Source: Gammaproteobacteria bacterium (GTDB taxonomy: Bacteria; Pseudomonadota; Gammaproteobacteria; Thiohalobacterales; Thiohalobacteraceae). Taken from it: DNA of 64,000 bases. The position numbers and the translations under genes are program-made. Of the stretch, positions 1-7,853 are shown piece after piece; position 1 is the stretch's first letter, and every line of letters starts with the position of its first letter. Location: positions 1 to 64,000 of the forward strand of contig JAIOJV010000041.1 of the NCBI GenBank assembly GCA_019911805.1, in the 5' to 3' direction. Below the pieces are notes generated by a model, which worked only from the letters and a program-made list of their open reading frames with translations, searched no databases and was not told the DNA's origin.

Positions 1-80
1 CGCGCTGCGCGCTCTGCCCCACTCCCCCCCGCCCCTCGCCGGCGAGGGGCGGGGGGGAGTGGGGCAGAGCGCGCAGCGCG
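1..80. repeat. 80-bp perfect palindrome at window edge
   Basis: Bases 1-40 are the exact reverse complement of bases 41-80, with no loop. The arms are GC-rich and contain C7 and G7 runs. Because the left arm stops at the window edge, the real palindrome may be longer. It could be a natural cruciform next to a replication region, a hairpin end of a linear molecule, or an assembly fold-back. The sequence does not decide between these. Confidence 0.9.
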
Positions 81-84
81 TCCA

Positions 85-210
85 GGGTTTAACCGCGAGG
101 TTTAGGGTTTTCCGAGTCCTGTGCAGATTGCGGGGTTTAGCCTTCGGCGGATTGCGGGGTTTAGCCTTCGGCGGGGGGTCGCGGGATGACCCTAAACGCA
201 CCTAAAACCC
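85..210. repeat. GGGTTTAG iteron-like cluster
   Basis: Copies of a GGTTTA/GGGTTTAG motif occur at about 85-91, 99-105, 133-140 and 157-164. Inverted versions (CCCTAAAC, CCTAAAACCC) lie at 189-197 and 201-210. Two of the copies sit in a 24-bp tandem duplication at 126-149 and 150-173. An AT-rich stretch (about 211-345) follows and leads into a gene resembling a plasmid replication protein. This layout recalls an iteron-type origin, but no origin function is shown. Confidence 0.4.
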
Positions 211-350
211 TATATCTAAAGAAGAGCAAGAAAATAGAAAATGTAAAAGATAAATATAAACAATAAGTTACAAGTAAAAATAGGGGGGTTGATAGTAATC
301 ATATATGATGCGATACTTATCTTTAATGATTATCGGTTAAGGGCGGGAAA

Positions 351-890
351 ATGGCAAATATTCGACTAACGCAGAATTCAAATCCAAACGGCAAACAAGG
401 GCCGGGGGGGTTGGTGACCGAGGATGGTGACCAGAAGGAAGGTTTTGTTGCCTACCACCCACCGAGGCGCAAAAATGGCTTTGAGAAAGAGGGGTTTGTA
501 GCGATGAGCAAGACCGCAATGGACTTGATGGCAGAAGATAGCGAACTGCAAGGCGCGGATCTGCGCGTCTTGCTCAAGATGCTTGCGCGCCTGGATTTTG
601 AGAACTGGATACTGGTGGCGCAGACAGAGATCAGCAGAGAGCTGGGGATGAAACCACAGAACGTGAGCCGCAGTATAAAGCGGCTAACAGACAAAGGATT
701 ACTGCTCAAGGGTCCGAGAAGTGGGCTAAATCAAGCATACCGCCTTAATCCCGAAGTGGGCTGGATGGGGTCGAACCACTTGCACAAGGGCGCGTTAAGC
801 GAGCAAGGCGATAGCGCCCTGCGGGAAGCGAAGCGCGCCAGGCTATGTGCGGTGGTGAGCAACAAACGAAAAGATGGGAGTGAGACATGA
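351..890 (+). CDS. RepL-like winged-helix protein, possible plasmid replication initiator
   Basis: A 179-residue protein. Residues about 45-125 form a winged-helix region: a motif like GADLRVLLKMLARLDFEN, a helix-turn-helix segment around EISRELGMKPQNVSRSIKRL, and a wing ending in YRLNPEVGW. The ending in 'RLNP' and the order of elements resemble the RepL/MarR-like replication proteins of small plasmids. The gene follows the iteron-like repeats and an AT-rich tract, and overlaps the next gene by an ATGA junction. A plain transcription factor is the alternative. No catalytic residues are expected for this family. Confidence 0.5.
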   Translation: MANIRLTQNSNPNGKQGPGGLVTEDGDQKEGFVAYHPPRRKNGFEKEGFVAMSKTAMDLMAEDSELQGADLRVLLKMLARLDFENWILVAQTEISRELGMKPQNVSRSIKRLTDKGLLLKGPRSGLNQAYRLNPEVGWMGSNHLHKGALSEQGDSALREAKRARLCAVVSNKRKDGSET

Positions 891-1291
891 GTTTCCACGA
901 CGAGCATGAGGATGACCAGGTTCGCGTATTTGTGCGCGAAGCGCGGATAAACGAGCTTGCGCGCCGGTCAAAGATCGATGCCGATGTGTTTATTTCTCTG
1001 GCGGGGATGATGGACGCCGACAGCCAGCGAGTCCCGACAGAGTCCCTGGGCGTCGTGGGGGACGATATCGGCGTCAGCATGGCGCAAGTGAATAGATCGG
1101 TGAAGCGGCTGGTGAAGGACGGTATGGTGTTGGAGCGCCGCGAGGGGCGTGAGACGGTCTACTACATTAACCCTACCGTCGCTCGACTAATACCGCCCCC
1201 TTGGCCACCGGCCTTCGGCCCGGTGGCCACGCCGGCAGCGAGAGAAGCGCGCCGAGGGCGTCGCGCCAAACCCAGACATGCGGGGGCATGA
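887..1291 (+). CDS. Second winged-helix protein, paralogue of the upstream gene
   Basis: A 134-residue protein whose ATG overlaps the stop of the preceding gene (ATGA), so the two are probably translated together. It repeats the same plan: a helix around residues 35-60, a helix-turn-helix segment (DDIGVSMAQVNRSVKRLVKDG) and a wing ending in VYYINPTVARLI. The C-terminal 30 residues are basic and Arg/Ala-rich. The pair may form a heterodimeric DNA-binding replication or partition regulator. The function is inferred only from resemblance to RepL-like folds and from the neighbouring repeats. Confidence 0.5.
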   Translation: MSFHDEHEDDQVRVFVREARINELARRSKIDADVFISLAGMMDADSQRVPTESLGVVGDDIGVSMAQVNRSVKRLVKDGMVLERREGRETVYYINPTVARLIPPPWPPAFGPVATPAAREARRGRRAKPRHAGA

Positions 1292-1807
1292 ACGGGGGCA
1301 TGGTATATTTCCGGATCATAGAAAACTGTTGAATGATAGACAGTTACGAAGATTATTGCGTTCCTGTCGCCGCACCATACTTCGCGGACCCTATTGTCGC
1401 TGTTTATGGCAATGTCGTAATACCCCTTTTATGTGTCTTAACTAGCTGTTTTATATTGATTCATACCTTTTTGGTGTGCGATCTCTCGGGTTGTTGCGCC
1501 CTGCGGCTCCCGTTCCGCGACTCAGTTGCAGAGATCATATAGAAAGTAAAAACAATATGTTAGTTGACGCTGCGCCACTAATGGCGAGACCTGATGACAA
1601 GCAATTTGAGATTATTTGACCTAAGTGCCGCGATTAAAGAGATTTCCTGATCGCGCATCAACATATTGATTCATAAGTAAAATAAACGTTTGTTTGGATG
1701 GCTCGAATTGAGCGAAGTGGATACCAAGACGTCAAACCTCTGCGCAGGCGTGCAAAATGCACAATAACTGCTAATATGTGCTTTATGCACAGTAGGGGGG
1801 TGACCTC
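1292..1807. other. Non-coding gap with a 13-bp direct repeat
   Basis: No convincing gene. A 69-codon frame at 1333-1542 has one hydrophobic stretch but no ribosome-binding site and no recognisable domain, so it is left out. The 13-mer ATATTGATTCATA occurs twice (1453-1465 and 1663-1675), 210 bp apart in the same direction. The AT-rich right side carries the toxin-antitoxin promoter. Confidence 0.5.
1757..1791. promoter_or_regulatory. Probable autoregulatory operator of the Xre/RES operon
   Basis: The motif ATGCACA occurs at 1757-1763 and again at 1785-1791. The second copy is part of the palindrome TGTGC-TTTAT-GCACA (1777-1791). It lies 16 bp before the antitoxin start codon. Xre-type antitoxins usually bind such promoter repeats, so this is a likely operator. 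Binding itself is inferred. Confidence 0.5.
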
Positions 1808-2167
1808 ATGAACCAAGTGATTTCACGAGACGCCGACAAGGCCGGCATCCTCGCCGAGGCTTTCAGCAGCGCCGGCCAGCAGCTCGGACTGAGTCAGGCT
1901 GAGCTGGGCGAAATCATCGGCAAGGACCGTAGCGCGATCAGCCGCGGGCGCATCGACCCCGAGAGCAAGTCCGGCGAGTTGGCGTTACTGTTCGTCCGCT
2001 GCTACCGCGCATTGTTCGTCCTGGTCGGCGGCGACCCGGCCCAAATGCGACACTGGATGCGTACCCCGAACCACGGAACCGGCGGCATACCTGCCGAACA
2101 GGTCAAGCACGTCCCAGGGCTGGTCGAGGTCCTCCAGTACCTGGACGCCATCCGGGGTAAGCTCTGA
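1808..2167 (+). CDS. Xre/MbcA/ParS-type antitoxin (DUF2384)
   Basis: A 119-residue protein with an N-terminal Xre helix-turn-helix (LSQAELGEIIGKDRSAISR, about residues 29-47) and a C-terminal antitoxin domain of the MbcA/ParS/Xre class (about 60-119; AQMRHWMRTPNHGTGGIPA). That class neutralises RES toxins by covering the NAD-binding site and represses its own promoter. A GGGGGGTGACC stretch precedes the ATG. The stop codon abuts the GTG of the RES gene without a gap, the normal order of antitoxin then toxin. The helix-turn-helix ends in SRGRIDP, which is typical of the family. Confidence 0.88.
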   Translation: MNQVISRDADKAGILAEAFSSAGQQLGLSQAELGEIIGKDRSAISRGRIDPESKSGELALLFVRCYRALFVLVGGDPAQMRHWMRTPNHGTGGIPAEQVKHVPGLVEVLQYLDAIRGKL

Positions 2168-2917
2168 GTGGTTGACTGGTCCGCGATACTGGCGGCCACG
2201 CCGCCGGTGATGCTGGCCGGTACCCTGCGTCGGCTGGTAGAGAGCCAGGAGCAGGTAGCCACCAATCAGCTGGTCTCTTCGCTCACGCGCCAGTCGCAGC
2301 TCGAGGAAATGCTGGAGGCGACCAAGCCGGCACTGCGCCCCGGGACAGAAAATCTCCACTATCTCTTAGCGGCTCCCTTCCGCTATCCGCCGCTCAAGCA
2401 CGGTTCCCGGTTCGGCAAACGGACTGAACCGAGTCTCTTTTATGGATCCTGGGAGACGCGGACGGTCTTGGCCGAAGCTGCTTACTACCGGTTCGTCTTC
2501 TGGCATGACATGGAGACGCCGCCGCCAGGCAAGCTCGATACCCAGCACACGCTGTTTGGCGCCGAGTACCGCACCGGGCGTGGCCTGCAACTACAGCAAA
2601 ACCCATTTGCAGAACACGGTGCGGTGCTGACGCATCCGGCTGATTACAGCCAGACGCAGGCCCTGGGCACCAACCTGCGCGCCGCCGACGTCGACGCGTT
2701 CGAGTTCCTCTCGGCACGTGATCCGGACCGCGGGATCAATGTAGCGCTGCTGTCACCAGTGGCATTCGCAAACCCGCAACCGATCTTTCAGGAGGCCTGG
2801 CTTTGCGAGCTGACGGGCGAGCATGTGCGGTTCCAGGCCGCGCACGGCAAAGAGGTGTATGAGTATCCGATCGGGATTTTCCAGATCAATGGTCGGTTGC
2901 CAAGGCCGTCTGTTTGA
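2168..2917 (+). CDS. RES-domain toxin, NAD+ phosphorylase-like
   Basis: A 249-residue protein starting with GTG directly after the antitoxin stop. The RES triad can be picked out: Arg in GSRFG, Glu in VLAEAAYYRF and Ser in HPADYSQTQALG, spread over about residues 70-165. RES toxins of xre-res modules degrade NAD+ by phosphorolysis and stop growth until the antitoxin is restored. An N-terminal helical extension of about 60 residues (LEEMLEATKPALRPG) precedes the domain, and the tail is full length. A short hairpin follows the stop. The call depends on the domain pattern and the pairing with an Xre antitoxin. Confidence 0.85.
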   Translation: MVDWSAILAATPPVMLAGTLRRLVESQEQVATNQLVSSLTRQSQLEEMLEATKPALRPGTENLHYLLAAPFRYPPLKHGSRFGKRTEPSLFYGSWETRTVLAEAAYYRFVFWHDMETPPPGKLDTQHTLFGAEYRTGRGLQLQQNPFAEHGAVLTHPADYSQTQALGTNLRAADVDAFEFLSARDPDRGINVALLSPVAFANPQPIFQEAWLCELTGEHVRFQAAHGKEVYEYPIGIFQINGRLPRPSV

Positions 2918-2936
2918 TATGCGCCGCCCTAGAACG

Positions 2937-2957
2937 GAAAGGCGAGACGGGCCTTTC
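2937..2957 (+). terminator. Hairpin after the RES gene
   Basis: Arms GAAAGGC (2937-2943) and GCCTTTC (2951-2957) are separated by 7 nt and followed by TCATT. There is no long T-run, so termination would be weak or assisted. Confidence 0.4.
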
Positions 2958-3312
2958 TCATTAGGAATCTTGACTGGTTCAGGTTGCTTCTTGCACATCC
3001 AGACCCGGTTATACTAGCTTTTCCTTGTATCTAGTATAACGGGATAGGGGTTTATACGAGCCTGCCCGCTGTCTATTGATTTGCAATTGAAACTGGTCCA
3101 CTTGAGCTAGAAATTTGCATCGAAAATTGACTCGCGTATAGCCCCTATCCTGCTGGAACCCTGGCAGGAGAACTGGAGTGAAAAACGTGAGCTGGAGGGC
3201 GAAATCTAAAAAACCGAATAAGACCTGAGCTGCACTCAGATTCACCGGGCGGGTCAAAATTCGATACAAAACCTGGGTCGACATTAGGTGCAAATCAACA
3301 GGCAGTTTCTGA
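2958..3312. repeat. Gene-free stretch with two inverted repeats
   Basis: No gene is seen; a 94-codon minus-strand frame here has no domain or start signal. Two inverted repeats stand out. GTTATACTAG (3008-3017) pairs perfectly with CTAGTATAAC (3031-3040). GGATAGGGGTTTATACGAG (3042-3060) pairs imperfectly with CTCGCGTATAGCCCCTATCC (3131-3150). The second could fold into a long stem with a loop of about 70 nt. It may be a mobile-element end or a structured RNA; nothing else supports either. Confidence 0.5.
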
Positions 3313-4083
3313 TTACCTTATTTGCCTATGTAAATCACCGATAAGCTGCGGAAATTCCTCCTGTGCAGCGATCTCGATTGTTGTTTTGATGATTTCATCA
3401 ATTGCTGGTGTTTCTCCTCTAAGGGCCTCGTCCCTCAATTCGAACACCTTGTTGGTTATCCAGAAAGCAAGGTGTTCATCTGCCGACGCGTAGAATTCAG
3501 AGAATCCCTCCGCTTCGGTCTGCGTTAGTCCATACATGTTGCAGATATCAAAGTAGTTACCTTCGACGTCATCTGCGGAATTACAGAGCGCGAAGATGAC
3601 TGCTAAAAGAGCAATACGCGCACGGCCTCCGTCGATGTTGTGCTGTTCACCGAGTTTGATCTGAACAGTACCGGCGACGAACTCGGCGAGCGTCCGTGGA
3701 GGAAGGCTCGAGGCTCGATCATGCGCGCGAACGGGATCTGCCTTTGGCGGTAGAGTGTCGGATTTGAGTGGTTCGAGGATAGGTTCGTCATCAACCTCAT
3801 CTATGATGTGCGCAAGCCCCTTCGCGCGCATAACCGAGGTTATTTCATCATCTGTAATGCCCAGTCTATACGCCTTTTCGATTAGTTCGCACATGACCTT
3901 GTCAAGGTGCATCTGTGCGTCATAACCTTGGGAAACCCGGAAGAGAATCTCCTTAGGCATCATGTCGACGTCTGGGTAATGGGCATTTAACTTCGATAGC
4001 ATCTTCTCGATGTCATGGCGTGCGACAAGCGTTTGCGCGATTTTCTCGTATACGGCTTCCCGGCGTATATTTTTGAAAAACAT
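3313..4083 (-). CDS. Hypothetical soluble protein
   Basis: A 256-residue protein of mixed helical character, with no signal peptide or membrane segment. The N-terminal 90 residues (KIAQTLVARHDIEKMLSK, ITDDEITSVMRAKGLAH) could be a small helical DNA-binding or regulatory unit. The C-terminal half (about 130-256) is a helical domain with a short central hydrophobic helix (ARIALLAVIFALCNSADDVEG). It sits alone on the minus strand and base composition is near that of its neighbours. I do not recognise the family. Confidence 0.6.
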   Translation of the reverse strand: MFFKNIRREAVYEKIAQTLVARHDIEKMLSKLNAHYPDVDMMPKEILFRVSQGYDAQMHLDKVMCELIEKAYRLGITDDEITSVMRAKGLAHIIDEVDDEPILEPLKSDTLPPKADPVRAHDRASSLPPRTLAEFVAGTVQIKLGEQHNIDGGRARIALLAVIFALCNSADDVEGNYFDICNMYGLTQTEAEGFSEFYASADEHLAFWITNKVFELRDEALRGETPAIDEIIKTTIEIAAQEEFPQLIGDLHRQIR

Positions 4084-4245
4084 CTTTGTGGCCTGCGGCT
4101 GTATGTGGAAATACAGGATTATCCAGATGAGTCTAGGCTAGTCAATTATTTGTCTGGATGCCGCGGGTTGGAGTTGATAGTGGTCGGGTCGGGGAAGATG
4201 ACAAGAAGTTAATCCGCTCTCGTCTAGGTCTTAGCCCAGTCTGGC

Positions 4246-5523
4246 TTATCGTTCTTCTGGCGCTCTCCAGGAATTGAATCTTTCCAGCGCGTCAATGCTA
4301 CCTATCAGTTCGCGTGCACGTTTGAGGCGTGCGAGCATTCGTTCGCGTTCCTCATTGGGTAATTGGGCGATCCTGTTTTCAGCGTCCACAAAAAATGCCT
4401 GAAGCTGCATGGACTGCGACCAGGCGCTGATGATTTTGAGCAGTTCATCCTTGCTATCCTGAAGGGCTTTTGCGGCCTCTTCTTCGCGCCGCTTTCGTTC
4501 CCATTCTTCGTGTTGGGCTTTCCACTTCTGGTTCTCGATCTCTGCTTGGCGTGCGCCTTCCTCGGCTAGGCGCGAGATCTCGACCGCAGCTTGTTCCAGT
4601 TCCTTCACAATGGTCGTGATGCGACTGGCCAAATCGCGATCTTTCGATTCACGCCATTGATGGCTCCACTTCGCGCGATGATACGGCGAGTAAGCCTGGA
4701 GGCAGAGGCGATTAGTCGCATATTCACGTGTGGTCGTCCATGTATGACCGGCGGCATAGCGCGACCGCTTCGACGGGGTGTACTCGCTGAGTCTGACGTA
4801 TTCTCCGCCCACGTGAATCACCTCAACCTCTTCCGACATCTCTATGATGGTCAGTCCGATCGCGACGGTGCCAACGTAGACGACGGTGCAGCGTGCCGGT
4901 CGCCACAGGTTGTTGTAGTTAGATTGTTTTGTCGGGGCTTCGCGCTCGTCAACATCGGCTCTGTGAAACGATTCTCCATCGGGAGCGATGACGACGCGGT
5001 ATCCGCGTTCCTCCAGCGCTAGAAACAGCTCGTTGGCGAAGGCCAACGCCTTGTCGAGACCCGTTTTCGTGACAGTCAGATCGACCAGCAGTCGCTTGCT
5101 GGGTTTCAGATAGTTTGCGTTATAGGAAAGTCGGCCTGCTTCGAACAATGCCTTGGCGCCGACAAGCAAACGATGTTGTGCCGGGCGCGGCTCGGTGCGC
5201 CGAGATCTCCGTCGCGCAGTCTGCGCCGGCGGTTTCGGTGGGACTCGATGCACGACCGGTGGTTCGCCATCGCGGGTCCAAGTCAGCTGATCCCCAGGGC
5301 GGGCTTCGGGTAATGAAGGCTGTTCGGGTGCCCTGCCTACTGCAAGCTTGGCCCAATAGCCACGTTCAGGCCGAGGCACGTTGAGTAGTGTGCAAACCCG
5401 GGCCATATAGCTGGATGACACATCAAACCGCTCGGCCACTTTGAGCATCGGCTCGGACCAAACCAGCTCGTACAGCCTCTCACGGCTAATTGGCGCATTG
5501 TTGTGCTGTTTGTCTGATGCCAT
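4246..5523 (-). CDS. Hypothetical protein with N-terminal HTH-like segment and coiled coil
   Basis: A 425-residue protein. Residues about 12-65 (ISRERLYELVWSEPMLKVAE, then VSSSYMARVCTLLNVPRPERGYW) look like a helix-turn-helix with a conserved RGYWAKLAVG tail. A basic Arg/Pro-rich linker (about 90-125) precedes a mixed alpha/beta middle region. Residues about 310-375 form a charged coiled coil rich in Glu, Lys and Gln (QHEEWERKRREEEAAKALQ). Proteins with this N-terminus occur in proteobacterial islands, but I know of no assigned function. Confidence 0.65.
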   Translation of the reverse strand: MASDKQHNNAPISRERLYELVWSEPMLKVAERFDVSSSYMARVCTLLNVPRPERGYWAKLAVGRAPEQPSLPEARPGDQLTWTRDGEPPVVHRVPPKPPAQTARRRSRRTEPRPAQHRLLVGAKALFEAGRLSYNANYLKPSKRLLVDLTVTKTGLDKALAFANELFLALEERGYRVVIAPDGESFHRADVDEREAPTKQSNYNNLWRPARCTVVYVGTVAIGLTIIEMSEEVEVIHVGGEYVRLSEYTPSKRSRYAAGHTWTTTREYATNRLCLQAYSPYHRAKWSHQWRESKDRDLASRITTIVKELEQAAVEISRLAEEGARQAEIENQKWKAQHEEWERKRREEEAAKALQDSKDELLKIISAWSQSMQLQAFFVDAENRIAQLPNEERERMLARLKRARELIGSIDALERFNSWRAPEER

Positions 5524-5810
5524 TGAGATCGTGTGCTGGCAGCAAGGTTTGTGAGCGTAGTCAGTCCGACAATGCCAGGAACACGCCGAATTTGTAATGC
5601 TCCGGCGGTCGCATCCCGGCCGGTGAAATCTGCTTCAGCAGATCTGGCTGAGACGGGCACGACTGATAGCAGGGGTATGAAGTGATTGTATCGCGCGCTA
5701 GCGAGCCATCGTTTCGGCGTCGATCAAGTTCAGGCAAGATTTCGTCTGGGGGAATATATAGGTTGATCATGCGATGGGCTTCCAGTAATTGCTGAGCCTA
5801 TCATCGATGC

Positions 5811-6041
5811 CTAAGTCTTCAGATCGCGGATCATATTCCAGAGATCTGTCTGCTTTTTGGGGGTTGGCAGCACTCCAGGTTTGCCAGCTGCCCGATCTTG
5901 GAGGTATGCGCTCATGTCCTTCCAGTCGATGCCTTCGCCGGTAGCGATGAACGCCTCGAGCCGCATTTCGGCGAGTGAATAGAATTGCTTGCGGCGCAGT
6001 ACCGACTCGGCGTCTTCTGAAAGGTGTGAGTCTGTTGTCAT
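5811..6041 (-). CDS. Small protein resembling a CopG/RHH-type antitoxin
   Basis: A 76-residue acidic protein (LRRKQFYSLAEMRLEAFIAT, GIDWKDMSAYLQDRAAG). The size and the 'GIDWKDMSAYLQDRAAGKP' centre are like antitoxins that precede ParE/RelE toxins. However, the 287 bp downstream (5524-5810) hold no intact toxin gene, only incoherent short frames. It may be an orphan antitoxin left after loss of the toxin. The family assignment is tentative. Confidence 0.45.
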   Translation of the reverse strand: MTTDSHLSEDAESVLRRKQFYSLAEMRLEAFIATGEGIDWKDMSAYLQDRAAGKPGVLPTPKKQTDLWNMIRDLKT

Positions 6042-6189
6042 GCGGGTTTAGCTCAAGTCAGCATCCTGGCCACGTGATTTGATGGTAGCAAAAGCTGGCG
6101 AGGGATGTCATCCGGCCGGATATGACTTTTATATCAGGGTTAACCGCATGAAGCGGTTCAATATCTGCCCGTGCGGATAGAAGCCGCTA

Positions 6190-6347
6190 GCCGCACGAAT
6201 GAGGGATTTAAAACTGGCCTTTGATGATCGCTGCGCGGTACAGGACAAGGCCCAGGCGGTGGTCGACAAGCTGACGGATATGTGGCTGCGCGAGGCGGCG
6301 GACAATATCCGCGAGGTGATCTCCGAGATGCTGACGTGCAACTGTTA
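6190..6347 (+). pseudogene. Possible gene remnant
   Basis: The plus-strand frame from 6199 reads MRDLKLAFDDRCAVQDKAQA followed by a helical segment VVDKLTDMWLREAADNIREV. That is protein-like over about 50 residues, then dissolves into unlikely sequence. An in-frame stop lies just upstream at about 6178, after another protein-like stretch (KRFNICPCG). The pattern fits the tail of a decayed gene. The original function is unknown, and the rest of the 6042-6392 gap shows nothing. Confidence 0.3.
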
Positions 6348-6392
6348 TTCGGCCCCGCACTGGCACCGGATCCGGACCAACAGCCCACTGGA

Positions 6393-7034
6393 TCAGAATC
6401 GTGGATCATGTAACGACCTTTCATAAAATCCCGGTGATCTACCGTCGTTATCACGCAGCCCTTCGTAGTCACCCTGCCAGCCAAGTGTCTCAAACAGATC
6501 GCGACGCCCGCATGCGCACAGCAGGTGATAGGCGGACCAGCCGGTTTTCGTTCTGCGCAAGGGATTCGCGCCTGCGGCAATCAACAGGTGCATCACGGTG
6601 TAATGTCCGCCTGAGATGGCATGAAACAACGCGATCCATCCACCGTTATCGACGCCATCCACTGACGCACCGGCGGCGAGCAGGGACTCGCTCACTTCCA
6701 GCGAACCCTGGCGCGCCGCCAGGATGAGCGGTGACCAGCCAAAGATGTCGCACCTATCCAATGGAGCGTTGTATTGGATGAGGAGCCCGATGGTAGGGGT
6801 GTGGCCAGATACCGTAGCTAAGTGCAGTGCCGTGCGTCCGATCTGATCTGTGCTCGTTGTGGAGGCGCCTGCGGCCAGCAAGATATCAGTGCACACCTGC
6901 GCGCTCCGCATAACAGCCAGCATCAATGCCGTATTGCGGTTCGCGTCGATAGCATCCACGTCCTCATCGCCGGTGAGAATCCGTTTCAGCGACTCGACAT
7001 CGTTGCGGATGACCGCTTCATGCAACTTGCCCAT
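6393..7034 (-). CDS. Ankyrin-repeat protein
   Basis: A 213-residue protein made of about six ankyrin repeats (NRNTALMLAVMRSAQVCTDI, GRTALHLATVSGHTPTIGLL, GWSPLILAARQGSLEVSESL, GWIALFHAISGGHYTVMHLL). Each repeat shows the TALHLA/A..G....V..LL.AGA pattern of a helix-loop-helix unit. There is no signal peptide or enzymatic domain, so it probably acts as a cytoplasmic binding scaffold. It is divergent from the AAA/DUF2779/WYL cluster and shares a 127-bp intergenic region with it, which contains an inverted repeat. The partner is unknown. Confidence 0.85.
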   Translation of the reverse strand: MGKLHEAVIRNDVESLKRILTGDEDVDAIDANRNTALMLAVMRSAQVCTDILLAAGASTTSTDQIGRTALHLATVSGHTPTIGLLIQYNAPLDRCDIFGWSPLILAARQGSLEVSESLLAAGASVDGVDNGGWIALFHAISGGHYTVMHLLIAAGANPLRRTKTGWSAYHLLCACGRRDLFETLGWQGDYEGLRDNDGRSPGFYERSLHDPRF

Positions 7035-7083
7035 GCCCTTGCCCCTTGATTTGAGACTCAGGGGCCACGATACCGCGGGCCTG

Positions 7084-7115
7084 CGACGATTTAGGTCGTG
7101 CGACCTATTTTGTCG
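7084..7115. promoter_or_regulatory. Inverted-repeat operator candidate
   Basis: CGACGATTTAGGTCG (7084-7098) and CGACCTATTTTGTCG (7101-7115) form an imperfect 15-bp inverted repeat two bases apart. It lies between the divergent ankyrin gene and the AAA/DUF2779/WYL cluster. WYL proteins often autoregulate from such sites, so the WYL regulator downstream is the natural candidate to bind here. Confidence 0.45.
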
Positions 7116-7161
7116 TAGTGGTGGTGGATACTAAGGTCGACACGCAGACCAGGAGCCGGCC

Positions 7162-7820
7162 ATGCCACGGACCATCCGCCACACCCCGAACAAGACGGAC
7201 GTTGACCTGCCGACGCCCTCGGCCGCGCTTTCGCCGCAGATGAACCTGTGGATTCTCCGTGCCTTGATCCCCTTGAGGGGGTGTTTAAACTGGCTGGAGG
7301 AAGACGGTTTCTATGTATCCACGGGATGCCTGACGGCGGTCCTTGGGTTCAGTGAGTGCGAGGACTATGGAGCCAAACGGTTCAACCGACGGGCTGTCGT
7401 ACAAGAGATACGTCGACTGTTTGCGCAAGCGGAGAAACGCGCCGCGACGGCACGCTTGTCGAAAGCGCTAACCCCGAAATGTGCGTATATCGCTACCCCG
7501 AACCGGATGGACCGCATAGATCCTGTGGCCCTGCGGCACTTTGATATCAAGCTGCGGTTCGGTTATCTCCGCCCAAGGCAGGCGTGGCGGTTGTTGCGCA
7601 GTTACTGGGCGGTGCTTGGTCTACGTGTGCCCGCGTCCAAGTTGAAGCCTGACCTCGCGACACTGACTACCCTGAGCCCCGGCGATTTCGCGGCCGTGGC
7701 ACGGCACACGCATTTCAACCGCTTGCCGACGACGCCGCTTTCGTCGATGCACTGAGGGCCAAGTGCGTCCTCAAGCCGGATCGCCAGCCACGCCCCATCG
7801 GCTTTGTATCGTCACAGTAG
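7162..7820 (+). pseudogene. Remnant of an AAA ATPase gene, internal deletion plus frameshift
   Basis: The first frame runs 7162-7755 (197 residues) and contains the second region of homology of classic AAA proteins (YIATPNRMDRIDPVALRHFD). No Walker A or Walker B lies upstream of it, because the N-terminal segment joins directly to the sensor region at about residue 105. Near 7725 the reading frame is lost: the natural C-terminus (FVDALRAKCVLKPDRQPRPI...) continues in another frame to a TAG at 7818-7820. The gene has therefore lost its ATPase core and its frame. It heads a cluster with DUF2779 and WYL genes, which look intact. Confidence 0.7.
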
Positions 7821-7853
7821 CTGGGCTAGTATCCCGGCAAAGGACAATAACAG

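Noticed and set aside
1333-1542. Small membrane-like open frame
   Set aside because: One hydrophobic segment only, no ribosome-binding site and no known family.
3009-3293. Minus-strand open frame of 94 codons
   Set aside because: It overlaps the inverted repeats and shows no coding features.
5561-5770. Possible toxin gene downstream of the small antitoxin-like protein
   Set aside because: The frame has no ParE/RelE pattern and is overlapped by another incoherent frame; probably decayed or non-coding.
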